From assembly GCA_000701945.1 (NCBI GenBank), contig JNKE01000021.1, forward strand, positions 1-64,000: DNA of 64,000 nucleotides, read 5' to 3'. Source of the stretch: Anaerotruncus sp. MC2020. GTDB taxonomy: Bacteria; Bacillota; Clostridia; Oscillospirales; Ruminococcaceae. Below, one piece after another: positions 52,110-60,415 of the stretch; positions within the stretch are counted from its first letter, which is position 1; each line of letters starts with the position of its first letter. The notes under the pieces were generated by a model, which was given only the letters and a program-made list of their open reading frames with translations, did no database searches and was not told where the DNA came from. Both the position numbers and the translations under genes were made by a program.

Positions 52110-52841
52110 ATGAATTCAGATTTCGCGCGTATCATCACCTTGCAGAGAAAAGAACGCCACATCAGCCAGAAGCAGGCTGCGCAGGACCTCGGTATCTCAC
52201 AGGCTCTGCTCTCTCACTACGAAAAGGGCATAAGAGAGTGCGGACTGAATTTCCTTGTCAAGATAGCCGACTACTATAACGTATCCTGCGACTATCTGCT
52301 CGGACGTACTCCCGAGCCCGAGGGCAAGGTCATCACTATCGAGGATATCCCCGACGACGACGGCAACAACACACTCAAGATGCCTTCGCCCGAGATAATC
52401 AACTTCAACAGGCGTATCATCAACAACTCTATCAGTCTGCTGTTCTCGCTCGCGCAGAAGGCAAACAGCATCACCCTCATCAAGGAGGTATCGTCGTATC
52501 TCATGCTGTCGGTGTACAAGCTGTTCCGCATCGTCTACAACGCGAACCCGCACAACGACCAGAAGCTGTTCCGCATACCCAAGGTAATAGCCAACGACAG
52601 CGCAAACGCTATCATCTCCATGAGCGAGGCTGACATCAAAGCCGCTTCGAGCGGTATCGCCCTCGACGGCAACGACTGCATTGACAACTTCGATACCCTG
52701 TACATAACGACATCAACGCTCCAGAAAGACTACGCGCAGTACTCGTCGTCGCTGCTCAACCTCATCAAGCGCAGCGAGGAAAGCATCGCGCGCACACGCT
52801 CGAAATACCACAGCAACGGCGAAAACAACCGCGGCTACTGA
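52110..52841 (+). CDS. XRE-family transcriptional regulator with a long C-terminal domain
   Basis: 243 residues. Helix-turn-helix at about 8-65, with 'SQKQAAQDLGISQALLSHYE' as the recognition part and 'YNVSCDYLLGRT' after it. The C-terminal 165 residues form an unrecognised, mainly helical domain, probably for dimer formation or signal sensing. RBS GGAGGGAA is nine bases upstream. It is a single gene between its promoter and a strong terminator; its targets are unknown. Confidence 0.88.
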   Translation: MNSDFARIITLQRKERHISQKQAAQDLGISQALLSHYEKGIRECGLNFLVKIADYYNVSCDYLLGRTPEPEGKVITIEDIPDDDGNNTLKMPSPEIINFNRRIINNSISLLFSLAQKANSITLIKEVSSYLMLSVYKLFRIVYNANPHNDQKLFRIPKVIANDSANAIISMSEADIKAASSGIALDGNDCIDNFDTLYITTSTLQKDYAQYSSSLLNLIKRSEESIARTRSKYHSNGENNRGY

Positions 52842-52849
52842 TAACGCAC

Positions 52850-52876
52850 GTCCCTGCTTCGGCAGGGACTTTTTTT
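52850..52876 (+). terminator. Terminator of the XRE regulator
   Basis: GTCCCTGC-TTCG-GCAGGGAC followed by seven T. Confidence 0.95.
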
Positions 52877-52883
52877 CCCGTCC

Positions 52884-53318
52884 TTACTGCTTCGAGCCGT
52901 TCACGGCTATTCTCACCATCATCGAGTTTATCTCGCCCGAGCCGAAATGCCCCGTTGCTTTGTCGGCGGAGAGTATCAGCTGCAAGCCCTCCATTTCAGG
53001 CGTGTCGTTCACGAGCTCGAGGAGCTGCGACAGCCTGCACATCGTATAGCCCGTGCCCATAGCCGCAGCGGTATCAATGTTCGGGAATATCATGAAGTAG
53101 TTCCTGCCCTCGTTCGGAGCGATGACGAGCTGCATACCGAAGCTGCCGTCCTCGTTCTCGACCGCGTCGCCCGTGACGGCGGCAAGCACCTCCTCGCCGT
53201 TCTTAGCCATTTCCGCGAGCTTCAGTCCCACGGCGAAGTCAAAGGACTGACCGTCGAAGTCGTCCCCGATGCGCGACACCTTGCGGTACAGCGCTACAAG
53301 CTTTTCTATATTTGTCAT
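52884..53318 (-). CDS. Small cytosolic protein of unknown function
   Basis: 144 residues, no signal peptide or membrane span. It has the look of SseB-like or enhanced-serine-sensitivity-like single-domain proteins, but no signature residue is certain. The ATG follows AGGTGATAAT. A perfect promoter (53349-53377) drives it alone. The stretch 'GYTMCRLSQLLELVND' is a probable core helix. Confidence 0.65.
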   Translation of the reverse strand: MTNIEKLVALYRKVSRIGDDFDGQSFDFAVGLKLAEMAKNGEEVLAAVTGDAVENEDGSFGMQLVIAPNEGRNYFMIFPNIDTAAAMGTGYTMCRLSQLLELVNDTPEMEGLQLILSADKATGHFGSGEINSMMVRIAVNGSKQ

Positions 53319-53348
53319 ATTATCACCTGCTGATATCAGATTTGTTTT

Positions 53349-53377
53349 ATTATATCACACTACGGCGGTTATGTCAA
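53349..53377 (-). promoter_or_regulatory. Perfect promoter of the gene at 52884
   Basis: Read leftward: TTGACA (53377-53372), 17 bp, TATAAT (53354-53349), with an extended -10. Confidence 0.9.
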
Positions 53378-53432
53378 TTTTACAGGGGCGTTGAATGAAC
53401 GGATCTGCGCGGGGCGCTCCGACACAATAAAA

Positions 53433-53459
53433 TCCCCCGAGAGCTGTTGCCCTCGGGGG
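53433..53459 (-). terminator. Terminator of the leader-peptide gene
   Basis: CCCCCGAG stem with an 8-11 base loop, followed on the minus strand by ATTTTATTG. The stem resembles the terminator of the Fst-like locus. Confidence 0.85.
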
Positions 53460-53476
53460 TGAACTGATACTTTTAT

Positions 53477-53743
53477 TTATTTATTTAACATTTCTTTGAT
53501 CTCAGCCACATATTCCGGGTGGCTTGCCATATGTCCCATTAATAAAAACGGCGCAAACTGTCCGCTAAAGGACTGTCCGCAGTATTTGCAGGCATAGCCC
53601 GAGCCTGCACCGCCCGAAACAGCGGCGAGCTGTTCAGGGTCAAGCTCTATATCCTCGTTTTCGACGAAAGCCTTTATCTCTTCATCTGTTTTGAAAGATG
53701 CCAGTTTATCGAGCTTGTCCTTTGATAATTCATTGATTTTCAT
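53477..53743 (-). CDS. Double-glycine leader mini-protein with a C2H2-like core (orphan)
   Basis: 88 residues. Residues 1-45 look like a secretion leader of the Nif11/NHLP type: acidic, helical, ending 'LDPEQLAAVSGG'. The remaining 43 residues contain Cys52-x2-Cys55, 15 residues, His71-x3-His75, the spacing of a zinc finger, in 'CKYCGQSF' and 'GHMASH'. Such leaders usually mark peptides that are modified or exported after cutting at Gly-Gly. No modification enzyme, transporter or immunity gene lies beside it, so it is an orphan here. RBS AAAGGAGG is seven bases before the ATG. It has its own strong promoter and terminator. A small zinc-binding protein with a leader-like N-terminus is the alternative. 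Confidence 0.7.
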   Translation of the reverse strand: MKINELSKDKLDKLASFKTDEEIKAFVENEDIELDPEQLAAVSGGAGSGYACKYCGQSFSGQFAPFLLMGHMASHPEYVAEIKEMLNK

Positions 53744-53787
53744 AGTAATTCCTCCTTTATATAGTACGTGCTGCACCTTATATTCTT

Positions 53788-53815
53788 ATTATACACTTAT
53801 TCTCTCCTTTGTCAA
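53788..53815 (-). promoter_or_regulatory. Promoter of the leader-peptide gene
   Basis: Read leftward: TTGACA (53815-53810), 16 bp, TATAAT (53793-53788). Confidence 0.87.
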
Positions 53816-53924
53816 CGATTTTGGTGTACTATTCACAAAAGGGAAACATTTTTTGTCAAAGCAGACAAGCTGTCTCGCCGCCGTTTATACATATTCCCTA
53901 ACAAGTCGGGAGACGCTCCTGCTT

Positions 53925-53955
53925 TTTGGACGGATGATATCCGCCCCTACACGAT
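53925..53955. repeat. GTAGGGGCGGAT-type palindrome
   Basis: GGACGGAT-GAT-ATCCGCCCCTAC, another member of the dispersed family. The rest of 53816-53980 holds no visible gene. Confidence 0.75.
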
Positions 53956-53980
53956 GTCGCAGGGCAGTTGTTCACGCATA

Positions 53981-54009
53981 AAAAGGCACACCTTATCGGT
54001 GTGCCTTTT
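53981..54009 (-). terminator. Terminator of the 2-oxoacid oxidoreductase operon
   Basis: AAAAGGCACACC / GGTGTGCCTTTT with a TTATC loop; the minus strand continues into T-rich DNA. Confidence 0.93.
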
Positions 54010-54020
54010 CTCAGTTCTTA

Positions 54021-54554
54021 TTATGCGTTCATGCCGAGCTCGATAGCCTTGTAGTTGTTCGGGATAAGTGCTGCCTTCTTAGGAGGTACTACCTTCTCGA
54101 TAGCCTTCTTCATGGTATCGAGCGAGCAGATATTTGTCTCCTTGAGGAGCTTGCCGAGGAGGATGATGTTCGAGCCGCCCTTGAGAGCGTTGTCGTCAGC
54201 CATCTGCTGCGACGGGATGCCGAAGAGCTCGATATCAGTCCTGTCTGTGTTAGCCTCTATCATGGTGCTGTCGAAGAACACCTTGCCGCCGGGACGAACG
54301 TCCTTGACGAACTTGTCGAACGAGGGCTGGTTCATAACGATGAGCAGGTCGGGAGTGAGCACCAGCGGAGAGCCGATAGGCTCGTCGGAGATACATACGG
54401 AGCAGTTGCACGTGCCTCCGCGCATCTCGGGACCGTAGGACGGGAGCCATGAGAGCTCCTTGTTGTCCATGAGACCGCAGTATGCGAGAATTTTTCCTGC
54501 GAAGAGGATACCCTGTCCGCCGAAGCCTGCGAGGAGAATTTCAGTTGTAGCCAT
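54021..54554 (-). CDS. 2-oxoacid:ferredoxin oxidoreductase, gamma subunit
   Basis: 177 residues. 'LLAGFGGQGILFAGKIL' is the typical start of the gamma subunit of KorABCD/VorABCD-type enzymes, which oxidise 2-oxoglutarate or branched-chain 2-oxoacids to acyl-CoA with ferredoxin. It is the last gene of the four-subunit operon. The ATG shares its A with the TAA of the beta subunit. Confidence 0.93.
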   Translation of the reverse strand: MATTEILLAGFGGQGILFAGKILAYCGLMDNKELSWLPSYGPEMRGGTCNCSVCISDEPIGSPLVLTPDLLIVMNQPSFDKFVKDVRPGGKVFFDSTMIEANTDRTDIELFGIPSQQMADDNALKGGSNIILLGKLLKETNICSLDTMKKAIEKVVPPKKAALIPNNYKAIELGMNA

Positions 54555-55324
54555 TATTCGTTTCCTCCTTCTGCGGGAAATACTCCCTCTTCAACGTCCT
54601 TGTATACGCCGAGAGGATAATACGGGATCATCTCGTCCTGAAGGCGCTTGATAGCCTCGAGGGGAGTGAGACCCCAGTTAGTCGGGCAAGTGGAGAGAAC
54701 CTCTACGATAGAGAAGCCCTTGCCAGCCTTCTGGTTCTCGAAAGCCTTGCGGATAGCCTTCTTTGCAGCCTTGATGTGGGGAACGCTGTCAACAGCGACA
54801 CGCTCAGCGTAAGCTGTACCTGTGAGCTGTGAGAGCATCTCGCACACCTTTACGGGGTAGCCTGCGAGCTGCGGGCTGCGTCCGAAGGGAGTTGTCTGAG
54901 TTACCTGACCGGGGAGAGTGGTAGGAGCCATCTGACCGCCTGTCATGCCGTAGATAGTGTTGTTGATGAAGATAACGACGATATTCTCGCCTCTTGTAGC
55001 GGAGTGAACTGTCTCGGCAGTACCGATAGCAGCGAGGTCTCCGTCGCCCTGATATGTAAATACGAACTTGTCGGGATTTGTGCGCTTAACGCCTGTAGCA
55101 ACAGCCGGAGCACGTCCGTGAGCAGCCTCTATCATATCGCAGTTGAAGTAATCGTAAGCCATAACGGAGCAGCCAACGGGACATACACCGATAGTGTCGC
55201 CCTCGATGCCCATTTCGTCGATCACCTCGGCGAGTATGCGGTGAACGATACCGTGTGTGCAGCCGGGGCAGTAATGTGTAGGCACATCAATGAGTGCATG
55301 GGGTCTTTCAAATACTACTGACAT
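54554..55324 (-). CDS. 2-oxoacid:ferredoxin oxidoreductase, beta (TPP-binding) subunit
   Basis: 256 residues. The thiamine-diphosphate motif is 'YQGDGDLAAIG' with 'NNTIYGMTGGQM'; 'GVCPVGCSV' and 'HGRAPAVATGVKR' are family features. Together with the alpha subunit it forms the active site. The 'TTPFGR' segment is common in VorA/KorB; the exact 2-oxoacid cannot be set from sequence alone. Starts and stops overlap both neighbours by one base. Confidence 0.93.
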   Translation of the reverse strand: MSVVFERPHALIDVPTHYCPGCTHGIVHRILAEVIDEMGIEGDTIGVCPVGCSVMAYDYFNCDMIEAAHGRAPAVATGVKRTNPDKFVFTYQGDGDLAAIGTAETVHSATRGENIVVIFINNTIYGMTGGQMAPTTLPGQVTQTTPFGRSPQLAGYPVKVCEMLSQLTGTAYAERVAVDSVPHIKAAKKAIRKAFENQKAGKGFSIVEVLSTCPTNWGLTPLEAIKRLQDEMIPYYPLGVYKDVEEGVFPAEGGNE

Positions 55325-56382
55325 CAGAGTGTACCTCCTATTCTCTTTATTTCAGCGAGCACCTCGGCAGGAGTCGGGATAACGCCGCCTGTTCTTCCGA
55401 AGAACTCAACGGGCTTAGAGCAGTTGATAGCGAGCTTGATATCGTCTACCATCTGACCCATTGACATCTCCACGCTGAGGAGAGCCTTTGCGCTCTTTGC
55501 AGCCTCGTTTATCTCCTTTACAGGGAACGGCCACAGTGTCTTGGGTCGGAAGAGTCCTGCCTTTATGCCCTGCTCTCTTGCAGTATTTACAGCGGACTTT
55601 ACGACTCTTGCTGTAGCGCCGAATGCGCATACGAGGATATCGCAGTCCTCTGTGAGGTAGAGCTCAGCCTCTGTCTCAGTCTCCTTGATGATGTCGTATC
55701 TCTTGTAGCGCTCGATAATGGAGTTCTCGAGCTCGTCGGGCTTGAGGTAGAGGGAGTTGATGATGTGGTGCTTTCTTGCGTTCTTGTGACCGTTAGCAGC
55801 CCAGCCGCTCTTGTCGTATGCGTTGGGATTTATCTCGGGGAAGGAAACGGGCTCCATCATCTGTCCGAGAAGACCGTCAGCGAGTATCATTGCGGGCATA
55901 CGGTACTTGTCAGCGCGGTCGAAAGCCTTTACAACGTAGTCAACCATTTCCTGAACGGAAGCGGGAGCATATACGAGAAGCTGGAAGTCGCCGTGACCGA
56001 GAGCCTTTGTAGCCTGCCAGTAGTCAGCCTGTGAGGGCTGGATACCGCCGAGACCGGGGCCGCCTCTCTCAACGTTGATGATAACAGCGGGGAGGTCAGA
56101 GCCTGCGATATAGGAAACGCCCTCGCTCTTGAGCGAGATTCCGGGTGAAGACGAAGATGTCATGGCACGAACGCCTGTTGAAGCAGCGCCGAGAACCATA
56201 TTGATAGCAGCGATCTCAGACTCAGCCTGAAGGAATACGCCGCCTGCCTTATGCATACGCTTAGCCATATATGCGGCAAGCTCAGTCTGGGGAGTGATCG
56301 GGTAGCCGAAGAAGCACTTGCAGCCTGCTCTGATAGCAGCCTCGGCGAGAGCCTCGTTACCCTTCATAAGATTTCTTTCCAA
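55324..56382 (-). CDS. 2-oxoacid:ferredoxin oxidoreductase, alpha subunit
   Basis: 352 residues from a TTG at 56382, ten bases after GGAG. An ATG five codons further in is possible; homologues usually have a few residues before 'MKGNEALAEAAIRAG'. 'CFFGYPITPQTELAAYM' is the pyruvate-domain signature, and 'TSSSSPGISLKSEGVSY' is also typical. It is the second gene of the operon, after the ferredoxin subunit. Confidence 0.92.
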   Translation of the reverse strand: MERNLMKGNEALAEAAIRAGCKCFFGYPITPQTELAAYMAKRMHKAGGVFLQAESEIAAINMVLGAASTGVRAMTSSSSPGISLKSEGVSYIAGSDLPAVIINVERGGPGLGGIQPSQADYWQATKALGHGDFQLLVYAPASVQEMVDYVVKAFDRADKYRMPAMILADGLLGQMMEPVSFPEINPNAYDKSGWAANGHKNARKHHIINSLYLKPDELENSIIERYKRYDIIKETETEAELYLTEDCDILVCAFGATARVVKSAVNTAREQGIKAGLFRPKTLWPFPVKEINEAAKSAKALLSVEMSMGQMVDDIKLAINCSKPVEFFGRTGGVIPTPAEVLAEIKRIGGTL

Positions 56383-56413
56383 AGCTAAACAGCTCCTTTC
56401 GATAATGAATGAT

Positions 56414-56620
56414 TTACTTTTCGATGATTATCGCGCAGTCAGGGCACATAGTCGCGCACATAGCGCAGCTTATGCAAGCCGCTTCGTCGGTACACTCAGC
56501 GTAGAAATATCCCTTCTTGTTGCGCTTTTCCTTCTGGAGAGCCACTATCTTCTTGGGACAGGCAGCGGTACACAGTCCGCAGCCCTTGCAGCGCTCGGTA
56601 ATAACTGTCATTTTAGCCAT
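56414..56620 (-). CDS. 2-oxoacid:ferredoxin oxidoreductase, delta (2x 4Fe-4S) subunit
   Basis: 68 residues with two clusters, 'CKGCGLCTAACPK' and 'CISCAMCATMCPD'. Transfers electrons from the active site to ferredoxin. The start at 56620 has GGGAG eight bases upstream. First gene of the operon; no promoter is clear upstream, where a GCGGATATTCCGC palindrome lies at about 56657-56669. Confidence 0.92.
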   Translation of the reverse strand: MAKMTVITERCKGCGLCTAACPKKIVALQKEKRNKKGYFYAECTDEAACISCAMCATMCPDCAIIIEK

Positions 56621-56699
56621 TCTTTTCACTCCCTTCGCATAGCTATATATTGTAAAGCGGATATTCCGCGTTTTTACCTTGATTTATGTACATTGATAA

Positions 56700-56772
56700 C
56701 CGTAGGGGCCGCCTTTGGCGGTCCGCGATTTTAATGTGCCGCACGGGCGCCCAAAGGGCGCCCCTACAATTC
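56700..56772. repeat. Two GTAGGGG-type palindromes
   Basis: GTAGGGGCCGCC-TTT-GGCGGTCCGC (56702-56727) and an inverted GGGCGCCC-AAA-GGGCGCCCCTAC unit (56744-56768). No gene is seen in 56640-56790. Confidence 0.82.
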
Positions 56773-56790
56773 CAAATTCAGAATTGAGGC

Positions 56791-57453
56791 TTATTTGTCC
56801 CACGGCAGCTTGACGTACACCTTTATCGGCAGTATGGCGCTGCTCTCGGAGAGCTCGCACAGTTCCTCGGGGCAGGTCGTGAACGCGAGCGGAAGTCCCG
56901 TCTTAGCCGCGACCTCAGCCGCAAACTCAGCGGACTGCTCCACGACCTCAAGCGTAGTCTCAACGCCGAGGTTGGTGTTGTTGACAATGGCGGAGTGCTT
57001 CATGCGCGAAGCCGCCTCTATCTCGTACATCAGCGACACAGCCTCGCCCGCATTCGACGTGAGCGTGCGGCGCTGGTTGATGACGTAGAGCATATCTATA
57101 TCGTCGGGGAAGCGTTCAAGCATAGCCTCGGCATAGCGTCCGAGAGCGGTAGCTCCCGCATCGTCGCCGCCGACGTCGATGATGAGGCAGTCCTCGCTTA
57201 CGGCGAGCTGCTCGACGTCGAACTGTATCGACGGCACATCGAGGTTGGTATTCGCGAAGTCGGGCGCGATGAGCTTTATTCCCTTGCTCTCAAAGAGCTC
57301 CTTGAAATCGGCAGTACGGAAGTAGGGGTTGACGAGGTCGAGGTCGACGACAGCGACCTTCTTGCCCTCCTCGGCGGCTCGCACGGCGAGATTGACCGAG
57401 AGATTGGTCTTGCCGCTTCCGTAGTGACCTGTGATTATCGTAATTTTCTTCAT
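56791..57453 (-). CDS. MinD/ParA-like P-loop ATPase
   Basis: 220 residues. Walker A 'GHYGSGKTNLSVN' and 'VAVVDLDLVNPYFR' (switch I-like), plus 'LIIDVGGDDAGA'. It belongs to the SIMIBI class but lacks the classic deviant Walker K-G-G-x-x-K of true MinD. Homologues often sit beside ferredoxin-linked 2-oxoacid oxidoreductase genes, as here. A role in enzyme or cluster maturation is inferred only. The ATG at 57453 follows GAGGA; three upstream codons are possible. Confidence 0.8.
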   Translation of the reverse strand: MKKITIITGHYGSGKTNLSVNLAVRAAEEGKKVAVVDLDLVNPYFRTADFKELFESKGIKLIAPDFANTNLDVPSIQFDVEQLAVSEDCLIIDVGGDDAGATALGRYAEAMLERFPDDIDMLYVINQRRTLTSNAGEAVSLMYEIEAASRMKHSAIVNNTNLGVETTLEVVEQSAEFAAEVAAKTGLPLAFTTCPEELCELSESSAILPIKVYVKLPWDK

Positions 57454-57592
57454 ATTTGTCCTCATTTAGGCTTCAAAAAATCCTGTAACTTATATTATAC
57501 CACTTTACAACAGCAAATGCAAGCACTTTTTCTCGGGTCATACTGGGACTTCGTCCCAAGAGAGAGTTAAGACTATAGGAAACAGCAAAAAC

Positions 57593-57621
57593 TTGACAAC
57601 ACCCGCTGCTTATAATATAAT
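57593..57621 (+). promoter_or_regulatory. Perfect promoter of the dockerin-toxin-like gene
   Basis: TTGACA (57593-57598), 17 bp, TATAAT (57616-57621). A second TATAAT at 57611 is too close to the -35. Upstream, GGGAC-TTC-GTCCC lies at about 57545-57557. Confidence 0.9.
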
Positions 57622-57651
57622 AAAACTATCAAAAACCAAGGAGGTCAAATC

Positions 57652-58395
57652 ATGATTATCCGCAAAATAGCAGCAGCTCTGCTTTCCGCCGCACTCGTAT
57701 GCACAGTCTTCAACGCTCCTGCCAATTCTACGGGCATTCCTCTTGATACAGCCGCAGCTCAGAGCTTTTCACTCGGCGACGTAAACGGCGACACCGCAGT
57801 CGATTCAAAGGACGCCTCGGACGTTCTTGCGGAATATTCGCTCCTTTCAACTGACAAGGCAGGCTCATTCACCGATGAAAAAAAGGCGCGTGCCGACCTG
57901 AACAGTGACGGCATGACCGATTCCAAGGACGCGTCGATGATACTCGCGTATTACTCATACATTTCCACAGGCGGAACAAAGCCGCTTGAAGAATACTTTG
58001 CCGCGCCCTCGACAACTACCACCACAACAACAACAACTACTACTACAACTACCTCGACAACCAGCACCACTGCTACCACAACAACTGCAACAACAACTAC
58101 ACAAAAAGTGTACGTTGAATATCATTTCCGCAGCAAATCGCTCCTTAACCAGCATTTTTCCAAACACGGCGCTGAATTTGCCGACGATTTCGGCTACACC
58201 ACCGCAGAGGAATACGAACGAGGCGCGAGCAACGTCATCAACAACGTCGCGGCACTGCACAAAACAGAAAAGGAAGACGGCGATGACGTGTTCTATATTG
58301 AGAGCACGAATGAATTCGTTGTTTTATCCACAGATGGCTACATCAGGACATATTTCCGTCCCGATTCGGGTAAAAAATACTATGACAAGCAATAA
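57652..58395 (+). CDS. Secreted dockerin protein with a toxin-like (BECR nuclease-type) C-terminal domain
   Basis: 247 residues. Signal peptide (about 1-26), an N-terminal type I dockerin (41-106) with two calcium loops 'GDVNGDTAVDSKDA' and 'ADLNSDGMTDSKDA', a Thr-rich linker (120-150, almost all Thr), and a C-terminal domain (153-247). That domain has 'NQHFSKHGAEF' (His168, Lys171, His172), 'EEYERGASNVINN' and 'TNEFVVLSTDGYIRTYFRP', a pattern I associate with the barnase/EndoU/colicin/RelE-like (BECR) nuclease domains at the ends of polymorphic toxins and phage head proteins. The dockerin would fix it to a cellulosome or cell-surface scaffoldin. AAGGAGG is eight bases before the ATG. No immunity-like gene is adjacent. 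The domain assignment is from memory of the motif, so moderately sure; the dockerin is certain. Confidence 0.8.
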   Translation: MIIRKIAAALLSAALVCTVFNAPANSTGIPLDTAAAQSFSLGDVNGDTAVDSKDASDVLAEYSLLSTDKAGSFTDEKKARADLNSDGMTDSKDASMILAYYSYISTGGTKPLEEYFAAPSTTTTTTTTTTTTTTSTTSTTATTTTATTTTQKVYVEYHFRSKSLLNQHFSKHGAEFADDFGYTTAEEYERGASNVINNVAALHKTEKEDGDDVFYIESTNEFVVLSTDGYIRTYFRPDSGKKYYDKQ

Positions 58396-58410
58396 CCTTC
58401 AAAGCAAACA

Positions 58411-58440
58411 AAAAAGGCTCCCATGACGGGAGCCGATTTT
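58411..58440. terminator. Bidirectional terminator between the dockerin gene and acpP
   Basis: GGCTCCC / GGGAGCC stem (58416-58434) with A run before and T run after, so it can stop both convergent transcripts. Confidence 0.9.
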
Positions 58441-58449
58441 ATTACCGAA

Positions 58450-58683
58450 TTATTCCTCGGTGTTCTTCTCGATGTAGTTAACGATGTCGTTGACTGTCTT
58501 GATCTCCTCAACAGCCTCATCGGGGATAGAGAGGTCATACTCGTCCTCGATAGTCTGGATAAGGTCTACGATATCGAGAGAATCTGCGCCGAGATCCTCC
58601 TGGATGTTAGCCTCGGGTGTAACAGTGTCCTCTTCAACGCCGAGCTGTTCTACGATGAGCTCCTTGATCTTGTCAAATACCAT
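58450..58683 (-). CDS. acpP: Acyl carrier protein
   Basis: 77 residues with the phosphopantetheine site 'GADSLD' (Ser), acidic throughout. It carries growing fatty acids. RBS GGAGG precedes the ATG. It lies 64 bases after accA on the same strand, so it is at the end of the fatty-acid cluster. Its codons (GTA, AAG, GAC) are of the high-expression type. Confidence 0.96.
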   Translation of the reverse strand: MVFDKIKELIVEQLGVEEDTVTPEANIQEDLGADSLDIVDLIQTIEDEYDLSIPDEAVEEIKTVNDIVNYIEKNTEE

Positions 58684-58747
58684 TTTTTTTCCTCCATTTC
58701 TTTTTATTGTGGGGTCTCCTACTCTCGCAGGAGGAAAGAAAAATCTG

Positions 58748-59554
58748 TCACTCTGTGAACTCTCCGATTTTTCTAAACTTAGTATAACGTTCTTTCAGTA
58801 AAACGTCAATATCTTTTTTGCATTTTTCGGGGATTTTATGTGACAAATATTCCCTTATATTTTCCGAAATTTTGTCTAAATCGTTATGTGCGCCGCCGAG
58901 AGGCTCCTCAATTATGGATTCTGCGACCCCGAGACGCACCATATCCTCGGCAGTTATCTTCATGATATTGCAGGCTTCCTCCTCGCGCTCGGCGTCCTTC
59001 CAGAGGATGCTCGCGAAGCCGCGCGGCGATATTACGGAGTATTGCGCGTTCTCGAGCATGGCGAGCTCGTCGCACACGCCGAGAGCAAGAGCTCCGCCGC
59101 TTCCGCCCTCGCCGAGGACGATAGAGATTATGGGAGTGCGCAGGGTCATGAACTCTGCGATATTGCGGGCGATAGCCTCGCCCTGTCCCCTCTCCTCCGC
59201 GGCGACTCCCGCATAAGCGCCGGGGGTGTCGATGAAGCAGATGACGGGTCTGTGGAACTTCTCAGCCTGCTTAGCGAGGCGGAGCGCCTTCCTGTAGCCC
59301 TCAGGGAGCGGCATTGCGAAGTTGCACGCCTTGTTCTCGTCGATGTCCCTGCCCTTGACCTGAGCTATCACGGTCACGGGGATGCCGTCGATAGAGGCGA
59401 TGCCTCCGATGACAGCCTTGTCGTCGCCGTAGAGGCGGTCGCCGTGCATCTCGTAGAACTCGTCAAAAATAAGCGGTATATAGTCGTTTATGGTGGGTCT
59501 GCCCTTGGTATGAACGAGCTTCAGGCGTTCCCACGCAGTCTTTTTCTCATCCAC
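58748..59554 (-). CDS. accA: Acetyl-CoA carboxylase carboxyltransferase, alpha subunit
   Basis: 268 residues. Works with AccD to move CO2 from biotin to acetyl-CoA, making malonyl-CoA. '[23 protein letters not shown]' and '[13 protein letters not shown]' are typical. The start is GTG at 59554, eight bases after AGGAGG. It is shorter than the E. coli protein, as usual for Clostridia. Follows accD by three bases. Confidence 0.95.
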   Translation of the reverse strand: MDEKKTAWERLKLVHTKGRPTINDYIPLIFDEFYEMHGDRLYGDDKAVIGGIASIDGIPVTVIAQVKGRDIDENKACNFAMPLPEGYRKALRLAKQAEKFHRPVICFIDTPGAYAGVAAEERGQGEAIARNIAEFMTLRTPIISIVLGEGGSGGALALGVCDELAMLENAQYSVISPRGFASILWKDAEREEEACNIMKITAEDMVRLGVAESIIEEPLGGAHNDLDKISENIREYLSHKIPEKCKKDIDVLLKERYTKFRKIGEFTE

Positions 59555-59557
59555 AGG

Positions 59558-60400
59558 TCAGACCTCCTTTCCCTTATAGCCGTGGAGCTCGAGGATATGT
59601 CCGAGGGTAGCCCTCATGCGCTTTCTCTCGACTATCATATCTACAAAGCCCTTTTCCTGCATGAATTCGGCAAGCTGGAAGTCCTCGGGGAGTCTCTGTT
59701 TCATCGTGCTCTCGATGACGCGGCGTCCCGCGAAGCCGATGAGTATCTTCGGCTCGGCGATGATGACGTCTCCGAGCGAGGCGAAGCTCGCCGTAACGCC
59801 GCCCGTAGTGGGGTCTGTGAGGACTGTGATATACAGTCCGCCGTTATCGCTGTGGAGCTTTACGGCTCCCGAGGTCTTAGCCATCTGCATGAGGGAGACT
59901 ATGCCCTCCTGCATACGGGCTCCGCCCGAAGCCGTGAAAAGCACGACGGGAAGCCCCTTTTCGGTCGCGTACTCGAATGCGCGGGCAATCTTCTCGCCGA
60001 CAACGCTTCCCATGGAGCCCATCATATAGTTGGAGTCCATGACGCCGATAACGGTCTCGATGCCCTTGATAGCGGCTGTGCCCGTAACTACGGCGTCCTT
60101 GAGCCCCGTAGACTTGCGGAGCTCCTTCTGCTTCTCCGCATACTCGGGGAAGTCGATAGGGTCTCCGCTTATCATATCGGAGTCGAACTCCGTAAAGCTG
60201 CCCTTGTCCACGGTTATAGCGATACGCTCGGAGGCGGGCAGTCTGCCGTGGTAGTTACAGTTGGGACATACCCTGTGGAGCTCCTCATACTTATCGCGCG
60301 GTATGGGGCTCTGACATCTCGGACATTTGAAGGACGGGGCTTCGTCCTCGTCTCCGCCGTTGAAGCGCAGCTTAACAACATTGAAAAAATCGTCAAACAT
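59558..60400 (-). CDS. accD: Acetyl-CoA carboxylase carboxyltransferase, beta subunit
   Basis: 280 residues. N-terminal zinc ribbon 'CPRCQSPIPRDKYEELHRVC' with 'CPNC' and the carboxyltransferase core 'TASGGARMQEGIVSLMQM'. The ATG at 60400 is preceded by GGGGGG. Partner of accA next to it. Confidence 0.95.
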   Translation of the reverse strand: MFDDFFNVVKLRFNGGDEDEAPSFKCPRCQSPIPRDKYEELHRVCPNCNYHGRLPASERIAITVDKGSFTEFDSDMISGDPIDFPEYAEKQKELRKSTGLKDAVVTGTAAIKGIETVIGVMDSNYMMGSMGSVVGEKIARAFEYATEKGLPVVLFTASGGARMQEGIVSLMQMAKTSGAVKLHSDNGGLYITVLTDPTTGGVTASFASLGDVIIAEPKILIGFAGRRVIESTMKQRLPEDFQLAEFMQEKGFVDMIVERKRMRATLGHILELHGYKGKEV

Positions 60401-60415
60401 CAGTCAAATCCCCCC

